Below, piece after piece: positions 53,610 through 61,403 of a DNA stretch of 64,000 nt; positions within the stretch are counted from its first letter, which is position 1, and every line of letters begins with the position of its first letter. The DNA is from Acidimicrobiaceae bacterium (lineage in GTDB: Bacteria; Actinomycetota; Acidimicrobiia; Acidimicrobiales; RAAP-2), in contig PLZF01000047.1 of the NCBI GenBank assembly GCA_003152015.1, positions 1 to 64,000 of the forward strand. The letters run 5' to 3'. Position numbers and translations under genes: made by a program. A model generated the notes under the pieces. That model ran no database searches and was not told where the DNA came from. It saw only the letters and a program-made list of their open reading frames with translations.

Positions 53610-54791
53610 TCAACCCCTCGGGAGGCCCAATACCCGTTCACCGACGAGGGTGCGTTGTATCTCGTTGGTTCCGGCAAAGATCGACGCCGCCTGATAGTAG
53701 AGCCACGATCTCTGCCACGTTCCGTCCCCTGGGTTGTGGCTTGCTCCCTGCCACAGGCCGGCGGCCGGGCCCAGAACGGCGAGCACCGTCTCGTGCAGTC
53801 TCTTCGACATCTCGCTCCAGTACAGCTTGAGTGCACTTCCCTCCGGTCCGGGCGCCTCTCCCCGCTCCAGTCGGGTAAGGGTCCGCCAGTTGTGCAATTG
53901 AAAGAGTTTGACCTCGACATAGGCCTCGGCCACCCTCTGGCGTATGCCCCAGTCGTCGAACCCGTTCTCGCTCTCCTGGGCCAACTCGAGGAGTCCCAGT
54001 AGGAGTTGGCAGTGGATGCCGAGCTGGCGCGGGTTGACCCCCCGCTCGTGGGACAGGGTGGAGTTGGCGACCGTCCACCCTTCCCCGGGCCGGCCGACCA
54101 GTTGGTCCTCGGGGACGAAGACGCCATCGAGCAGCACTTCGTTGAACTCGGCCTCACCGGTGATCTGGACGAGGGGCCGGACCTCCACGCCGTCGGCGTG
54201 CATATCCACGGCCAGGCACGAGATGCCCTGCTGTCGTTTGGGGGCATCCGGCTCGCTTCGGGCCAGGCACAGTCCCCAGTCGGCAAACTGGGCATACGAG
54301 GTCCACACCTTTTGACCCGTAAGGCGCCATCCGCCGTCCACCCGTTCGGCCCGGGTGGCGAGTGACGCCAGGTCACTTCCTGCGTCCGGCTCCGAGAACA
54401 ACTGACACCACAGCTCGTCGGCGCCGAGGATGGGGGGGAGCCACCGCTGGCACTGCTCGGAGGTGCCATGTGCAGTCAAGGTGGGGCCGACCAGATTGAT
54501 GCCTATCCGCCCCACAAGTTCGGGCGCCCGTGCCCGTGCCAGTTCTTCGGTGACCACAAAATGCTCGGCGGGCCCGAGCCCACGCCCGCCCAACTCGACC
54601 GGCCAGGTGATCCCGACCCACCGGTCGGCGGCCAACCGGGCCTGCCACTCACGACCGAAGGCGACGGTCTCGTCGAGGTCGGGGAAGCGGGGGGGCAACC
54701 CGACGCCGTAATCCCACGGGAGATTGTCCACCAGCCATTGATGGAGCCCGGCTCGCAGTTGTTGCTGTTCGGGCGTGATCTGCAGGTCCAT
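53610..54791 (-). CDS. Acyl-CoA dehydrogenase (alpha-type)
   Basis: A 393-residue acyl-CoA dehydrogenase starting MDLQITPEQQQLRAGLHQWL. FAD and substrate blocks: WCQLFSEPDAGSDLASLATRAER, VLLDGVFVPEDQLVG, and the C-terminal IFAGTNEIQRTLVGERVLGL of the catalytic partner. ATG 54791 is chosen because family similarity begins there; the 196 codons upstream overlap the divergent gene. It is divergent from the beta-type dehydrogenase at 54921, only 129 bases away, which suggests an alpha2-beta2 enzyme like ChsE1-ChsE2. Confidence 0.87.
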   Translation of the reverse strand: MDLQITPEQQQLRAGLHQWLVDNLPWDYGVGLPPRFPDLDETVAFGREWQARLAADRWVGITWPVELGGRGLGPAEHFVVTEELARARAPELVGRIGINLVGPTLTAHGTSEQCQRWLPPILGADELWCQLFSEPDAGSDLASLATRAERVDGGWRLTGQKVWTSYAQFADWGLCLARSEPDAPKRQQGISCLAVDMHADGVEVRPLVQITGEAEFNEVLLDGVFVPEDQLVGRPGEGWTVANSTLSHERGVNPRQLGIHCQLLLGLLELAQESENGFDDWGIRQRVAEAYVEVKLFQLHNWRTLTRLERGEAPGPEGSALKLYWSEMSKRLHETVLAVLGPAAGLWQGASHNPGDGTWQRSWLYYQAASIFAGTNEIQRTLVGERVLGLPRG

Positions 54792-54920
54792 GTGGGCAAA
54801 GTGTGGCACATGGGTAAGGGCCGATCCCACTGGAGGTCGCCTTCGGGCTCCCGTGGCCGGTTGCCCCATGATGAGAGTCAAAACCTCCGACCTGGGATCG
54901 TGGCCGTAGACTGCCCAGCC
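54792..54920. promoter_or_regulatory. Divergent promoter region of two dehydrogenase genes
   Basis: 129 bases between the alpha- and beta-type acyl-CoA dehydrogenase starts. Balanced expression of both subunits from one control point would be expected if they form one enzyme. I see no clear TetR-like (KstR) palindrome, so the regulator is unknown. Confidence 0.4.
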
Positions 54921-56051
54921 GTGGACTTCGAGTTGTCGCCAGAGCAAACCGCCCTGCGCGAGGCCGCCGCTAGTCTGCTCGATCGATACGCGGCCCGCGA
55001 CCGCCTGCGGGAGTTCGTTGGATCGGGGTTGGACCCGGTCAGCAATGGGGGCCTGGACGCGCCTCTGTGGAACGCCATGGCCGAACAGGGCTGGCTTGCC
55101 CTCGAACGACCTGAAGAAGACGGCGGACTGGGCCTGGGGATGGTCGAGGTGAGCGTGTTGTGCGAGGAACTCGGACGTTGCCTGGCACCTGCTCCCTTCA
55201 TCGGCACCGTCCTTGCCCAGGCGGCATTCGCGGAGGCGGCCCTTGATGACGACATCTCCGCGGAGACCAGGGAGACCTCCCGTACGTGGTCGGATCACCT
55301 GGCCACCGGCGAGGTGGTGGGATGTGTGGCCTGGGCGGCCGGCCCGGGAGTGGTCACCGGTTCCACCCAGGACGGCCAATGCCGGCTCTCGGCCCGCCCG
55401 GAACCGACCATGTACGCGTCGGTCGCCAACGTGGCGGTGGTGGTGGCCGGTGATGCCGTCTACGAAGTGCCTCTCGCTGACAGCGACCGCCCGTCACCTG
55501 AGCCGGCCATGGATCGGACCCGTCCGCTGGCCTGGTTACGCCTCGATCAGAGGCCGGTTCGCCGGATCGGTGGCGTCGCCGCCGCGGCGCGTCTGCTCGA
55601 TCGGGCGGCCACCGCGCTGTCGGCGGAGATGCTCGGCGCTTCGACCCGGGTACTGGAGATGAGCGTCGAGTACGCCAAGGACCGGGTCCAGTTCGGCAAG
55701 CCCATCGGCAGCTTCCAGGCCATCAAGCACCGGTTGGCTGACGCGCTGGTAGATGTCGAGGGCATGCGGTCGACCGCGTACTACGCGGCGTGGTGTCTCG
55801 CTTCGGGAGTGCCGGATGCATCCCTGGCGGCGTCGGCGGCCAAGACCTGGTGCTCGGATGCATCTCGCCGGGTCATGGCATCGGGACTCCAGGTGCATGG
55901 CGGCGTCGGGTTCACCTGGGAACACGATCTGCATTTGTTTGTGAAACGGTCGCAACTCGATGAGTCGAGTTTCGGGGACGCGGCATTCCACCGCGAGCGC
56001 ATCGCCTCCATGCTGTCCGGGCGCCAACCGGGGGACCCGAGCCTGTTTTGA
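54921..56051 (+). CDS. Acyl-CoA dehydrogenase (beta-type)
   Basis: A 376-residue acyl-CoA dehydrogenase-fold protein starting at GTG (VDFELSPEQTALREAAASLL). It has EYAKDRVQFGKPIGSFQAIKHRLAD and VHGGVGFTWEHDLHLFVKRSQ but no GTSE/GTNE block, like the beta half of the fused protein at 49082. Probable partner of the divergent alpha-type gene. It converges on the Ltp2-like thiolase. Confidence 0.86.
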   Translation: MDFELSPEQTALREAAASLLDRYAARDRLREFVGSGLDPVSNGGLDAPLWNAMAEQGWLALERPEEDGGLGLGMVEVSVLCEELGRCLAPAPFIGTVLAQAAFAEAALDDDISAETRETSRTWSDHLATGEVVGCVAWAAGPGVVTGSTQDGQCRLSARPEPTMYASVANVAVVVAGDAVYEVPLADSDRPSPEPAMDRTRPLAWLRLDQRPVRRIGGVAAAARLLDRAATALSAEMLGASTRVLEMSVEYAKDRVQFGKPIGSFQAIKHRLADALVDVEGMRSTAYYAAWCLASGVPDASLAASAAKTWCSDASRRVMASGLQVHGGVGFTWEHDLHLFVKRSQLDESSFGDAAFHRERIASMLSGRQPGDPSLF

Positions 56052-56074
56052 ACCGGCACAAAGGCGACCGATCT

Positions 56075-57292
56075 TCAGCCTGACCCCCGGGTGAGAAGCA
56101 ACGATCCGGCGATCGGGCCGCCGCCATTGGCGACCACCGCGACCTCGTGTCGACCCGGAACCTGTCGCTCGCCACCATCCCCACGGAGTTGGACACAGGC
56201 TTCGTGCAGAAGGCCGAATCCGTGGAGCCGTCCGGCCGAGAGCTGGCCACCCGCGGTGTTGAGGGGAAGCTGGCCGTCGAGGGCAATACGTGAACCGCCA
56301 TCGACGAACTCCCCACTCTCACCCCGCCCGCAGAACCCCAGGGCCTCGAGCCAGACCAGGGTGAGAAGGCTGAAGCCGTCATAGAGCTGCGCGATATCGA
56401 CATCGGACGGAACCAGGTCGGTTCGCTCCCACATGCTGGCGCCGGCGTCCCGGGCAGCCATGGTGGTCATATCGTCGAACTGATCCCAACTCGGGCGTCC
56501 CCGCAATGCGGTGCCGACCGAATTCACGTGACAAGCGGGGTGGGGGGCGTCGGCGGCGTAGTCGACGTGGGAGACGACCAGGGCGGTGGAGCCATCGCAA
56601 GGAGCGTCGCAGTCGAACAGGCAGAGTGGGCTCGAGATCATCCGCGCGGCCAGGTAGTCATCAAGGGTCATGGGTTGGCGGTAGATGGCTTTCGGGTTGA
56701 GGGCGGCGTTTCGCCGTCCGTTCAACGCCACATGGGCCAGCTGCTCCCGGGTCAGCCCGAATTCGTGGACACGGCGCTGGCCAACCAGGGCGATCCAGTT
56801 GGCCGCGGAGACCGCGCCGAACGGGAGGGTCCATTGGAGAAATCCGGAGAAGCGGGGGACGCCCCCGGAACCCCCGCTACCACTCCCTCCGATGCCCTGC
56901 CGACCGCCTTCCCCCTGGACTGTCGACTCGGTGACCGTGCGATAGACGAGAACATGGCGGGCGGCTCCGGCGGCAATGGCGAAACATGCGGCGATCACCG
57001 CTTTCATCTGGGCCGGCCCTTCGGCGCCGCCGTCGTGCCAGTTGAGCTTGAGGCGGAGGGCATCTTGGACTTCGGGGGTTCCCGGGCCGGAAAAGCCGGC
57101 CATGCCGGTCCCGGCACCGGGGTAGGTGGCCAATCCGTCGATGTCCTCCCGGGTCAGCCCGGCGTCGGCGATGGCATCCAGGCAGGCGTCGATAGTCAGA
57201 TCGATGTCGGTTCGCCCGAGCCGGCGACCGACGTCTGATTGGCCGATACCGGTGATGGCTGCCTGACGTTCGAGCGGTGGTCCGGCACTCAC
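56075..57292 (-). CDS. Ltp2-like thiolase/aldolase (lipid-transfer type)
   Basis: A 405-residue SCP2-type thiolase homologue: ITGIGQSDVGRRLGRTDIDLTIDACLDAIADAGL, DIAQLYDGFSLLTLVWLEALGFCGRGE, LNTAGGQLSAGRLHGFGLLHEACVQLRG. The Cys-nucleophile position is not conserved, as in Ltp2, the aldolase that releases the propionyl side chain from steroid CoA thioesters together with a DUF35 partner. Such a DUF35 gene overlaps it by four bases upstream (ATGA), strongly supporting an aldolase or related C-C lyase. Confidence 0.82.
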   Translation of the reverse strand: MSAGPPLERQAAITGIGQSDVGRRLGRTDIDLTIDACLDAIADAGLTREDIDGLATYPGAGTGMAGFSGPGTPEVQDALRLKLNWHDGGAEGPAQMKAVIAACFAIAAGAARHVLVYRTVTESTVQGEGGRQGIGGSGSGGSGGVPRFSGFLQWTLPFGAVSAANWIALVGQRRVHEFGLTREQLAHVALNGRRNAALNPKAIYRQPMTLDDYLAARMISSPLCLFDCDAPCDGSTALVVSHVDYAADAPHPACHVNSVGTALRGRPSWDQFDDMTTMAARDAGASMWERTDLVPSDVDIAQLYDGFSLLTLVWLEALGFCGRGESGEFVDGGSRIALDGQLPLNTAGGQLSAGRLHGFGLLHEACVQLRGDGGERQVPGRHEVAVVANGGGPIAGSLLLTRGSG

Positions 57293-57723
57293 GAGTTGCT
57301 CTCCTTGGAGGAATCGACCGACCGGAACAGTGGCAGAAATACCTCGTCGTGTTGTTCGAAGGTCACCTCGACGTCTGACCCGATCAACCCGTCTTCGGAC
57401 TCGCAGTCAACCAGGTTCGTCGTCAATCGGACGTCGGGTTGTTCGACGATCTCCACCAGACCGATCACATACGGCTCCGAACCGGGAATCCATTGCTGGT
57501 GGTTGACCGTGTAGGCGTGAACTCTGCCCCTCCCGCTCACTGCCTCCGGTGCGAGATCCTTGCCGAGGCATGCAGGGCAGACCGGAACCGGGGGGTGGAC
57601 GAGTTGATGACACGATCCGCACTTGAGGAAGCGAAGGACTCCGTCCTTCCCTCCTGTCCAGAAGAATCGATTGTCGTCGTCGAGCCGGGGGAGGAGTCGG
57701 ATGGATGGACCGTTGGCAAACAT
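57289..57723 (-). CDS. DUF35 / OB-fold protein with rubredoxin-like zinc ribbon
   Basis: A 144-residue acyl-CoA-associated OB-fold protein. A zinc ribbon is formed by C35-x2-C38 and C49-x2-C52 (LKCGSCHQ and PVCPACLG), followed by the OB-fold (GRGRVHAYTVNHQQW, VIGLVEI, GSDVEVTFE). In steroid degradation the DUF35 domain of ChsH2 is required by Ltp2 aldolase; here a free DUF35 protein overlaps the thiolase gene. Start ATG 57723 is preferred; in-frame sequence runs back to 57858 without family content. Confidence 0.85.
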   Translation of the reverse strand: MFANGPSIRLLPRLDDDNRFFWTGGKDGVLRFLKCGSCHQLVHPPVPVCPACLGKDLAPEAVSGRGRVHAYTVNHQQWIPGSEPYVIGLVEIVEQPDVRLTTNLVDCESEDGLIGSDVEVTFEQHDEVFLPLFRSVDSSKESNS

Positions 57724-57776
57724 CGGCACGATGCTAGTGACAATGGATGGGACCGGCTCTATCCACGCCTTAGGGT

Positions 57777-58250
57777 GTGGTCGGTTCCCGCCGTCGTGAA
57801 TCTCGAGCCAGGAGAAAATCGGCTCGCCGACTGATCGGCATCGGTGGACAGCACGCAAGCGAGCAACCGTATAATCATCTTGGTGACCGCGACGGGGAAA
57901 CTCCCGCGACGACCAACCCGATCGTTGTCCTTGACGACGGGACGTCCCTGGCCTTCTCCGGTGAGGACGTGCTGCGCTATAGCGGCCCTGGAAGCCCGGC
58001 CGGTGTGGCTCTTGCCCACCAGGCGATGCAATGTGGTTTTCCGTTGCTCGACTCCGGCGCGTTGCTCGAGCGTCGGGAGATCACCACCGAGACCGCCTTC
58101 CGGGGTCCGGGGGCGCGGGACGCCTTCGAGTTGGTCACCCGCGGTGTCACCGAGGGAAGGTACATCGTCGACCGGAGCCTCGAACATCCCGAGCGGGGCA
58201 CCGCCCTCGAAGCATTCGCGTTCCGATTGGCCGATCGCCACCGGAGGTAG
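57777..58250 (+). CDS. Hypothetical protein, start or frame uncertain
   Basis: A convincing coding stretch from about 57915 to 58250 (PIVVLDDGTSLAFSGEDVLRYSG, ALAHQAMQCGFPLLDSGALLERRE, RYIVDRSLEHPERGTALEAFAFRLADRH). No family is recognised, though it looks like a small soluble protein of about 115 residues. The only in-frame usual start is GTG 57777, giving 157 residues with an unlikely Arg-rich beginning. A TATAAT box at 57870 points instead to a leaderless GTG at 57883, in the neighbouring frame; one extra G in the GGGG run at 57893-57896 would join that start to the good frame. Possible frameshift or error. Confidence 0.55.
   Translation: MVGSRRRESRARRKSARRLIGIGGQHASEQPYNHLGDRDGETPATTNPIVVLDDGTSLAFSGEDVLRYSGPGSPAGVALAHQAMQCGFPLLDSGALLERREITTETAFRGPGARDAFELVTRGVTEGRYIVDRSLEHPERGTALEAFAFRLADRHRR
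57870..57875 (+). promoter_or_regulatory. TATAAT, probable -10 box
   Basis: A perfect TATAAT with TGGACA (5 of 6 to TTGACA) 19 bases upstream at 57845-57850. Transcription would start near 57882, next to GTG 57883, in the hypothetical gene region; this conflicts with a start at 57777 and is discussed there. Confidence 0.4.
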
Positions 58251-58328
58251 TGCCTAGTCGGTTCGGCCCCGGCGGTTGAGCCCGGTCGAGGGGGTTCGCC
58301 CTGGCGGTTCTGTTAGTTTCCACTGCCA

Positions 58329-58889
58329 ATGCCGACGTGGCTGACAATCGAGGAATATCGGACGCTTACCGCTGTCTGTGAACGATTGATTCCGGCCGAC
58401 CAGACCCCGGGGGCGGCGGAGGCCGGGGTGCCCGACTATATCGACGGCTTGTTGGGGGCGTTCTCGTTTGATCCACCCCGCATCTGGGCCGGTGGATCGT
58501 TTTCGGGCCGTCACGGAGGGCAGCCCGGGTTCGCCCGATTCCATCGTCTCGCTGCCCTCGACGAGCTGGCATGGCGCACCCGGATCGAGGGGTCCCTCGG
58601 CCGGCCCGAACGGGAGTTCAACGGGGTGGTGGTCGGGCTGCAGGAGCGGTACCGGGAGGGACTCGCCGCCCTCGGACCTGACTTTTGCGACTGTGACCCC
58701 GATGAGCAGGACCTCCGCCTGCGATCTCTTGCGACGTTCACCCAGCTTGTCTACGACCACAGCTGCGAAGGTATGTACGGCGCTCCCGAGTACGGAGGCA
58801 ATCGGGACGCCGTCGCCTGGTCGGGTATCGGGTTCGCCGGTGACGTGGAGCCCCGCGGATGGACCGACCACGAGGTATCGGAGGCGTGA
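58329..58889 (+). CDS. Gluconate 2-dehydrogenase subunit 3-like protein
   Basis: A 186-residue helical protein of the gluconate 2-dehydrogenase gamma-subunit group: [35 protein letters not shown] near the start, then [15 protein letters not shown] and [18 protein letters not shown]. Unlike the Tat-dependent homologue at 32319 it has no signal peptide, so its complex should be cytoplasmic. It overlaps the GMC gene by four bases (GTGA) and is probably its essential partner. Confidence 0.82.
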   Translation: MPTWLTIEEYRTLTAVCERLIPADQTPGAAEAGVPDYIDGLLGAFSFDPPRIWAGGSFSGRHGGQPGFARFHRLAALDELAWRTRIEGSLGRPEREFNGVVVGLQERYREGLAALGPDFCDCDPDEQDLRLRSLATFTQLVYDHSCEGMYGAPEYGGNRDAVAWSGIGFAGDVEPRGWTDHEVSEA

Positions 58890-60541
58890 CCGTCGACGCC
58901 ATCATCGTCGGATCCGGACCGGGAGGCTCGACGGTGGCGGACATTCTCACCGCGGCCGGCTGGTCGGTGGTGATCTTCGAGAAGGGTCGTAATCACCTCA
59001 TCGACCTCGAGCACCCGCACCGGTTGGCTGACGATTTCTCCAACGACGAGATCAAATTTACCAACCGCCATTTCCTCGGACCCGATCCCTTCCTCGAGCC
59101 CCGCACCTTCCGCACCGGGCCCGAAGACGGCGACCACTCGTTCGTGGGCGACGTGAACTCGATCCCTTCCACGGTCGGGGGAGGGGGAACCCATGCCGAT
59201 GGCAAGGTGCCGCGTTTTCGGGAAGAGGACTTCGGTCTGTTGTCGACCTATGGTCCCCAACCCGGCGCATCGGTGGCCGACTGGCCTCTCACCTACGCCG
59301 ACCTCGAGCCGTTCTACGCCAACGTGGAGCGCCGGATCGGCGTGTCCGGTGACGCGGCCGCCAACCCATTGGCAGCCTGGCGGTCGGGACCGTATCCGAT
59401 GCCCCCCGGACCCTCGATGTACGGGGCGGTCCTGTCGACAGCCGCGGCCGAAACACTCGGATACCACCCGTACCCGGCCCCAGGAGCAACCAACTCCGTC
59501 CCGTACGACGGCCGGCCGCCGTGCAATAATTGCGGCTTCTGCGCATTCTTCGGCTGCCCGATCCACGCCAAGGGAGATCCGGTGGCCATGTTGCAACGGG
59601 CCTTGATGACCGGAAACGCGGAGATCCGGCCGGAGACGTTCGTCTCACGGATCCGGACCGATGGCCGCCGGGCGACGGGCGTGGGCTTCATCGGCCCCGA
59701 TGGGGTCGAACGCTCCATGGATGCTCGATACGTGGTGGTGGCGGGCGGAGCGGTGGAGACACCCCGACTCCTGCTGCTGTCCGGGTTCGACCATCCCCTC
59801 ATCGGCCGGCATCTGATGGTCCACTTCCAGACCATCGCGGCCGGCGGATTTGCTGATCTCCGGTTCCACGCCGAACGGGGACGGGCGGTGACCCACCTCC
59901 ACGATGATGCGGTAGTCCCCGACGACGCGTCCCGGAAGGCGGCCACCCAGGCCGGGCTCCCCTGGATGCGTGGGGGCATCGTGGAGCATGGTGGCCCCGG
60001 TCTTCCCATCCTGGAGGCCAAGCTCTACCGGTGGGGACCGACCCACAAGGAAAATATGCGGAGGTCACCGCTCCGCGACCGCCTCTGGGCCTTCACCATG
60101 CAGGGGGAGGACCTTCCGGTGGCGACCAACCGGATCGATCTCGACCCTACCGTCCGCGACGTGCGCGGTTTTCCGGTGGCGCGCTATACCTACAAGCCCC
60201 ATCAACACGAGTTGGCTGCCTCTGCCCATCACGGGCCCCGTATGGCCGCCATCCTCGAAGCCATGGGGGCAGAGTGGACATCGGTCGCCACATCTCCCGG
60301 TTCGGTCGAAGGCCCGGGAGGGAGGGCATCGGTGGATGCCCCGATGAGCCGTCACGTGATGGGGACGGTGAGGATGGGGGAGGACCCGGCCACCTCAGTG
60401 GCGGACAGCAACGGGTGTCTCCACCAACTGTCCAATGTTGTGATCGCCGACTCGTCGGTCTTCGTCACTTCCTCGGGTTACGGCCCCACCCTCACCCTGG
60501 CTGCCTTGGCCGCCCGATTCGCCACCGCCATGGTCAGCTGA
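58886..60541 (+). CDS. GMC-family FAD oxidoreductase with cysteine cluster
   Basis: A 551-residue GMC oxidoreductase: FAD motif GSGPGG at 9-14, [11 protein letters not shown], and C-terminal [14 protein letters not shown] with the catalytic His. The second catalytic position, usually Asn in GxNPTLT, reads SGYGPTLT here. C213, C216, C219 and C224 ([12 protein letters not shown]) lie where FAD-glucose dehydrogenase carries its 3Fe-4S ligands, so an electron-transfer cluster is plausible. Start GTG 58886 overlaps its small subunit. Probably oxidises an alcohol or steroid hydroxyl and passes electrons to a carrier. Confidence 0.85.
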   Translation: MTVDAIIVGSGPGGSTVADILTAAGWSVVIFEKGRNHLIDLEHPHRLADDFSNDEIKFTNRHFLGPDPFLEPRTFRTGPEDGDHSFVGDVNSIPSTVGGGGTHADGKVPRFREEDFGLLSTYGPQPGASVADWPLTYADLEPFYANVERRIGVSGDAAANPLAAWRSGPYPMPPGPSMYGAVLSTAAAETLGYHPYPAPGATNSVPYDGRPPCNNCGFCAFFGCPIHAKGDPVAMLQRALMTGNAEIRPETFVSRIRTDGRRATGVGFIGPDGVERSMDARYVVVAGGAVETPRLLLLSGFDHPLIGRHLMVHFQTIAAGGFADLRFHAERGRAVTHLHDDAVVPDDASRKAATQAGLPWMRGGIVEHGGPGLPILEAKLYRWGPTHKENMRRSPLRDRLWAFTMQGEDLPVATNRIDLDPTVRDVRGFPVARYTYKPHQHELAASAHHGPRMAAILEAMGAEWTSVATSPGSVEGPGGRASVDAPMSRHVMGTVRMGEDPATSVADSNGCLHQLSNVVIADSSVFVTSSGYGPTLTLAALAARFATAMVS

Positions 60542-60585
60542 TCTCCGGATTCGGGACGCGGCGTTCTCTCCAAGTTGGCTACCGT

Positions 60586-60601
60586 GTGTTTCATGAAACA
60601 C
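60586..60601. repeat. 16-bp perfect palindrome over a start codon
   Basis: GTGTTTCATGAAACAC is fully self-complementary and contains the ATG of the SDR gene (60593). Such a site could bind a dimeric repressor and block a leaderless or short-leader transcript. Seen directly; function inferred. Confidence 0.5.
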
Positions 60602-61381
60602 GAGTCGCGCATCGCGCTGGTAACGGGAGCGTCGTCGGGGATCGGGGCCGCCACCGCCCGGGCGTTGGCGGCACGAGGGGTCACTGTGGGAATCGTCGCC
60701 CGGAGGTCCGAACGACTGGCCGAGGTTTTGGGGGCGTGCCGACTCCACGCGCCCAATTCGCGGTCATGGGTGGCCGATCTCTCCGATCCGGCGGGAGCCG
60801 CGGCTCTGGCGGAAGAAGCGTGGGAGACCTTCGGCCGCCTGGATGTCCTGGTCAACAACGCCGGCATCCCCATGCGCCGGCCGGTGACCCGCATCTCACT
60901 CGAGGAGGTGGAGCGGGTCATGCGGGTCAACTACCTGTCGCCGGTGGCGATGACCCTGGCCGTGCTCCCGCGGATGGTCGAACGGGGGGCGGGCACCATT
61001 GTCAATGTGTCGAGCCTGGGGGGCAGGTTGGGCATCACCACTGAAGCCGCGTACTCGGCGTCGAAGTTCGCCCTCTGTGGGTTCAGCGAGGCAATGGCCG
61101 CCGACCTCGACGGTACCGGGGTCAATGTGCGGCTGGTATTGCCGGGCGCCATCGACACCGAGATCTGGGACCAACCGGGAAACGATCCTGCCTTCTATAC
61201 CGGGCCCTTGACCCCGGCCGACGACGTGGCCGACGGAATTGTCGATGCCATCGACAGCGATCATTTTGAGCATTACGTACCCGACATGAAGGCGGTGATC
61301 GAACTCAAGACCGCCGACTTCGACAGCTTCTTGACCGGCATGCTGGCCATGGCGAAACAACCCGAGGCCGGCTCGACGTGA
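60593..61381 (+). CDS. Short-chain dehydrogenase/reductase
   Basis: A 262-residue classical SDR: TGASSGIGAATARAL, NNAGIP, Ser in VSSLGG and catalytic YSASK. The C-terminal part (TEIWDQPGNDPAFYTGP) is typical of fatty-alcohol or steroid-type SDRs. Start ATG 60593 is inside a perfect palindrome; a start at 60575 has no family residues. It lies 51 bases after the GMC gene and 22 before the zinc dehydrogenase, suggesting one transcript with two consecutive alcohol-oxidation steps. Confidence 0.85.
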   Translation: MKHESRIALVTGASSGIGAATARALAARGVTVGIVARRSERLAEVLGACRLHAPNSRSWVADLSDPAGAAALAEEAWETFGRLDVLVNNAGIPMRRPVTRISLEEVERVMRVNYLSPVAMTLAVLPRMVERGAGTIVNVSSLGGRLGITTEAAYSASKFALCGFSEAMAADLDGTGVNVRLVLPGAIDTEIWDQPGNDPAFYTGPLTPADDVADGIVDAIDSDHFEHYVPDMKAVIELKTADFDSFLTGMLAMAKQPEAGST

Positions 61382-61403
61382 CCAACGATGATGGGTCGCG
61401 TTG

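Noticed and set aside
54792-55379. Upstream extension of the alpha-type dehydrogenase at 53610
   Set aside because: The extra residues show no dehydrogenase similarity and overlap the divergent beta-type gene; MDLQITPEQQQL at 54791 is the normal family start.
45241-57723. KstR-type operators in the steroid-like cluster
   Set aside because: I looked for the TnnAACnnGTTnnA-like palindrome in the main divergent gaps and did not find a convincing copy, so no KstR control is claimed.
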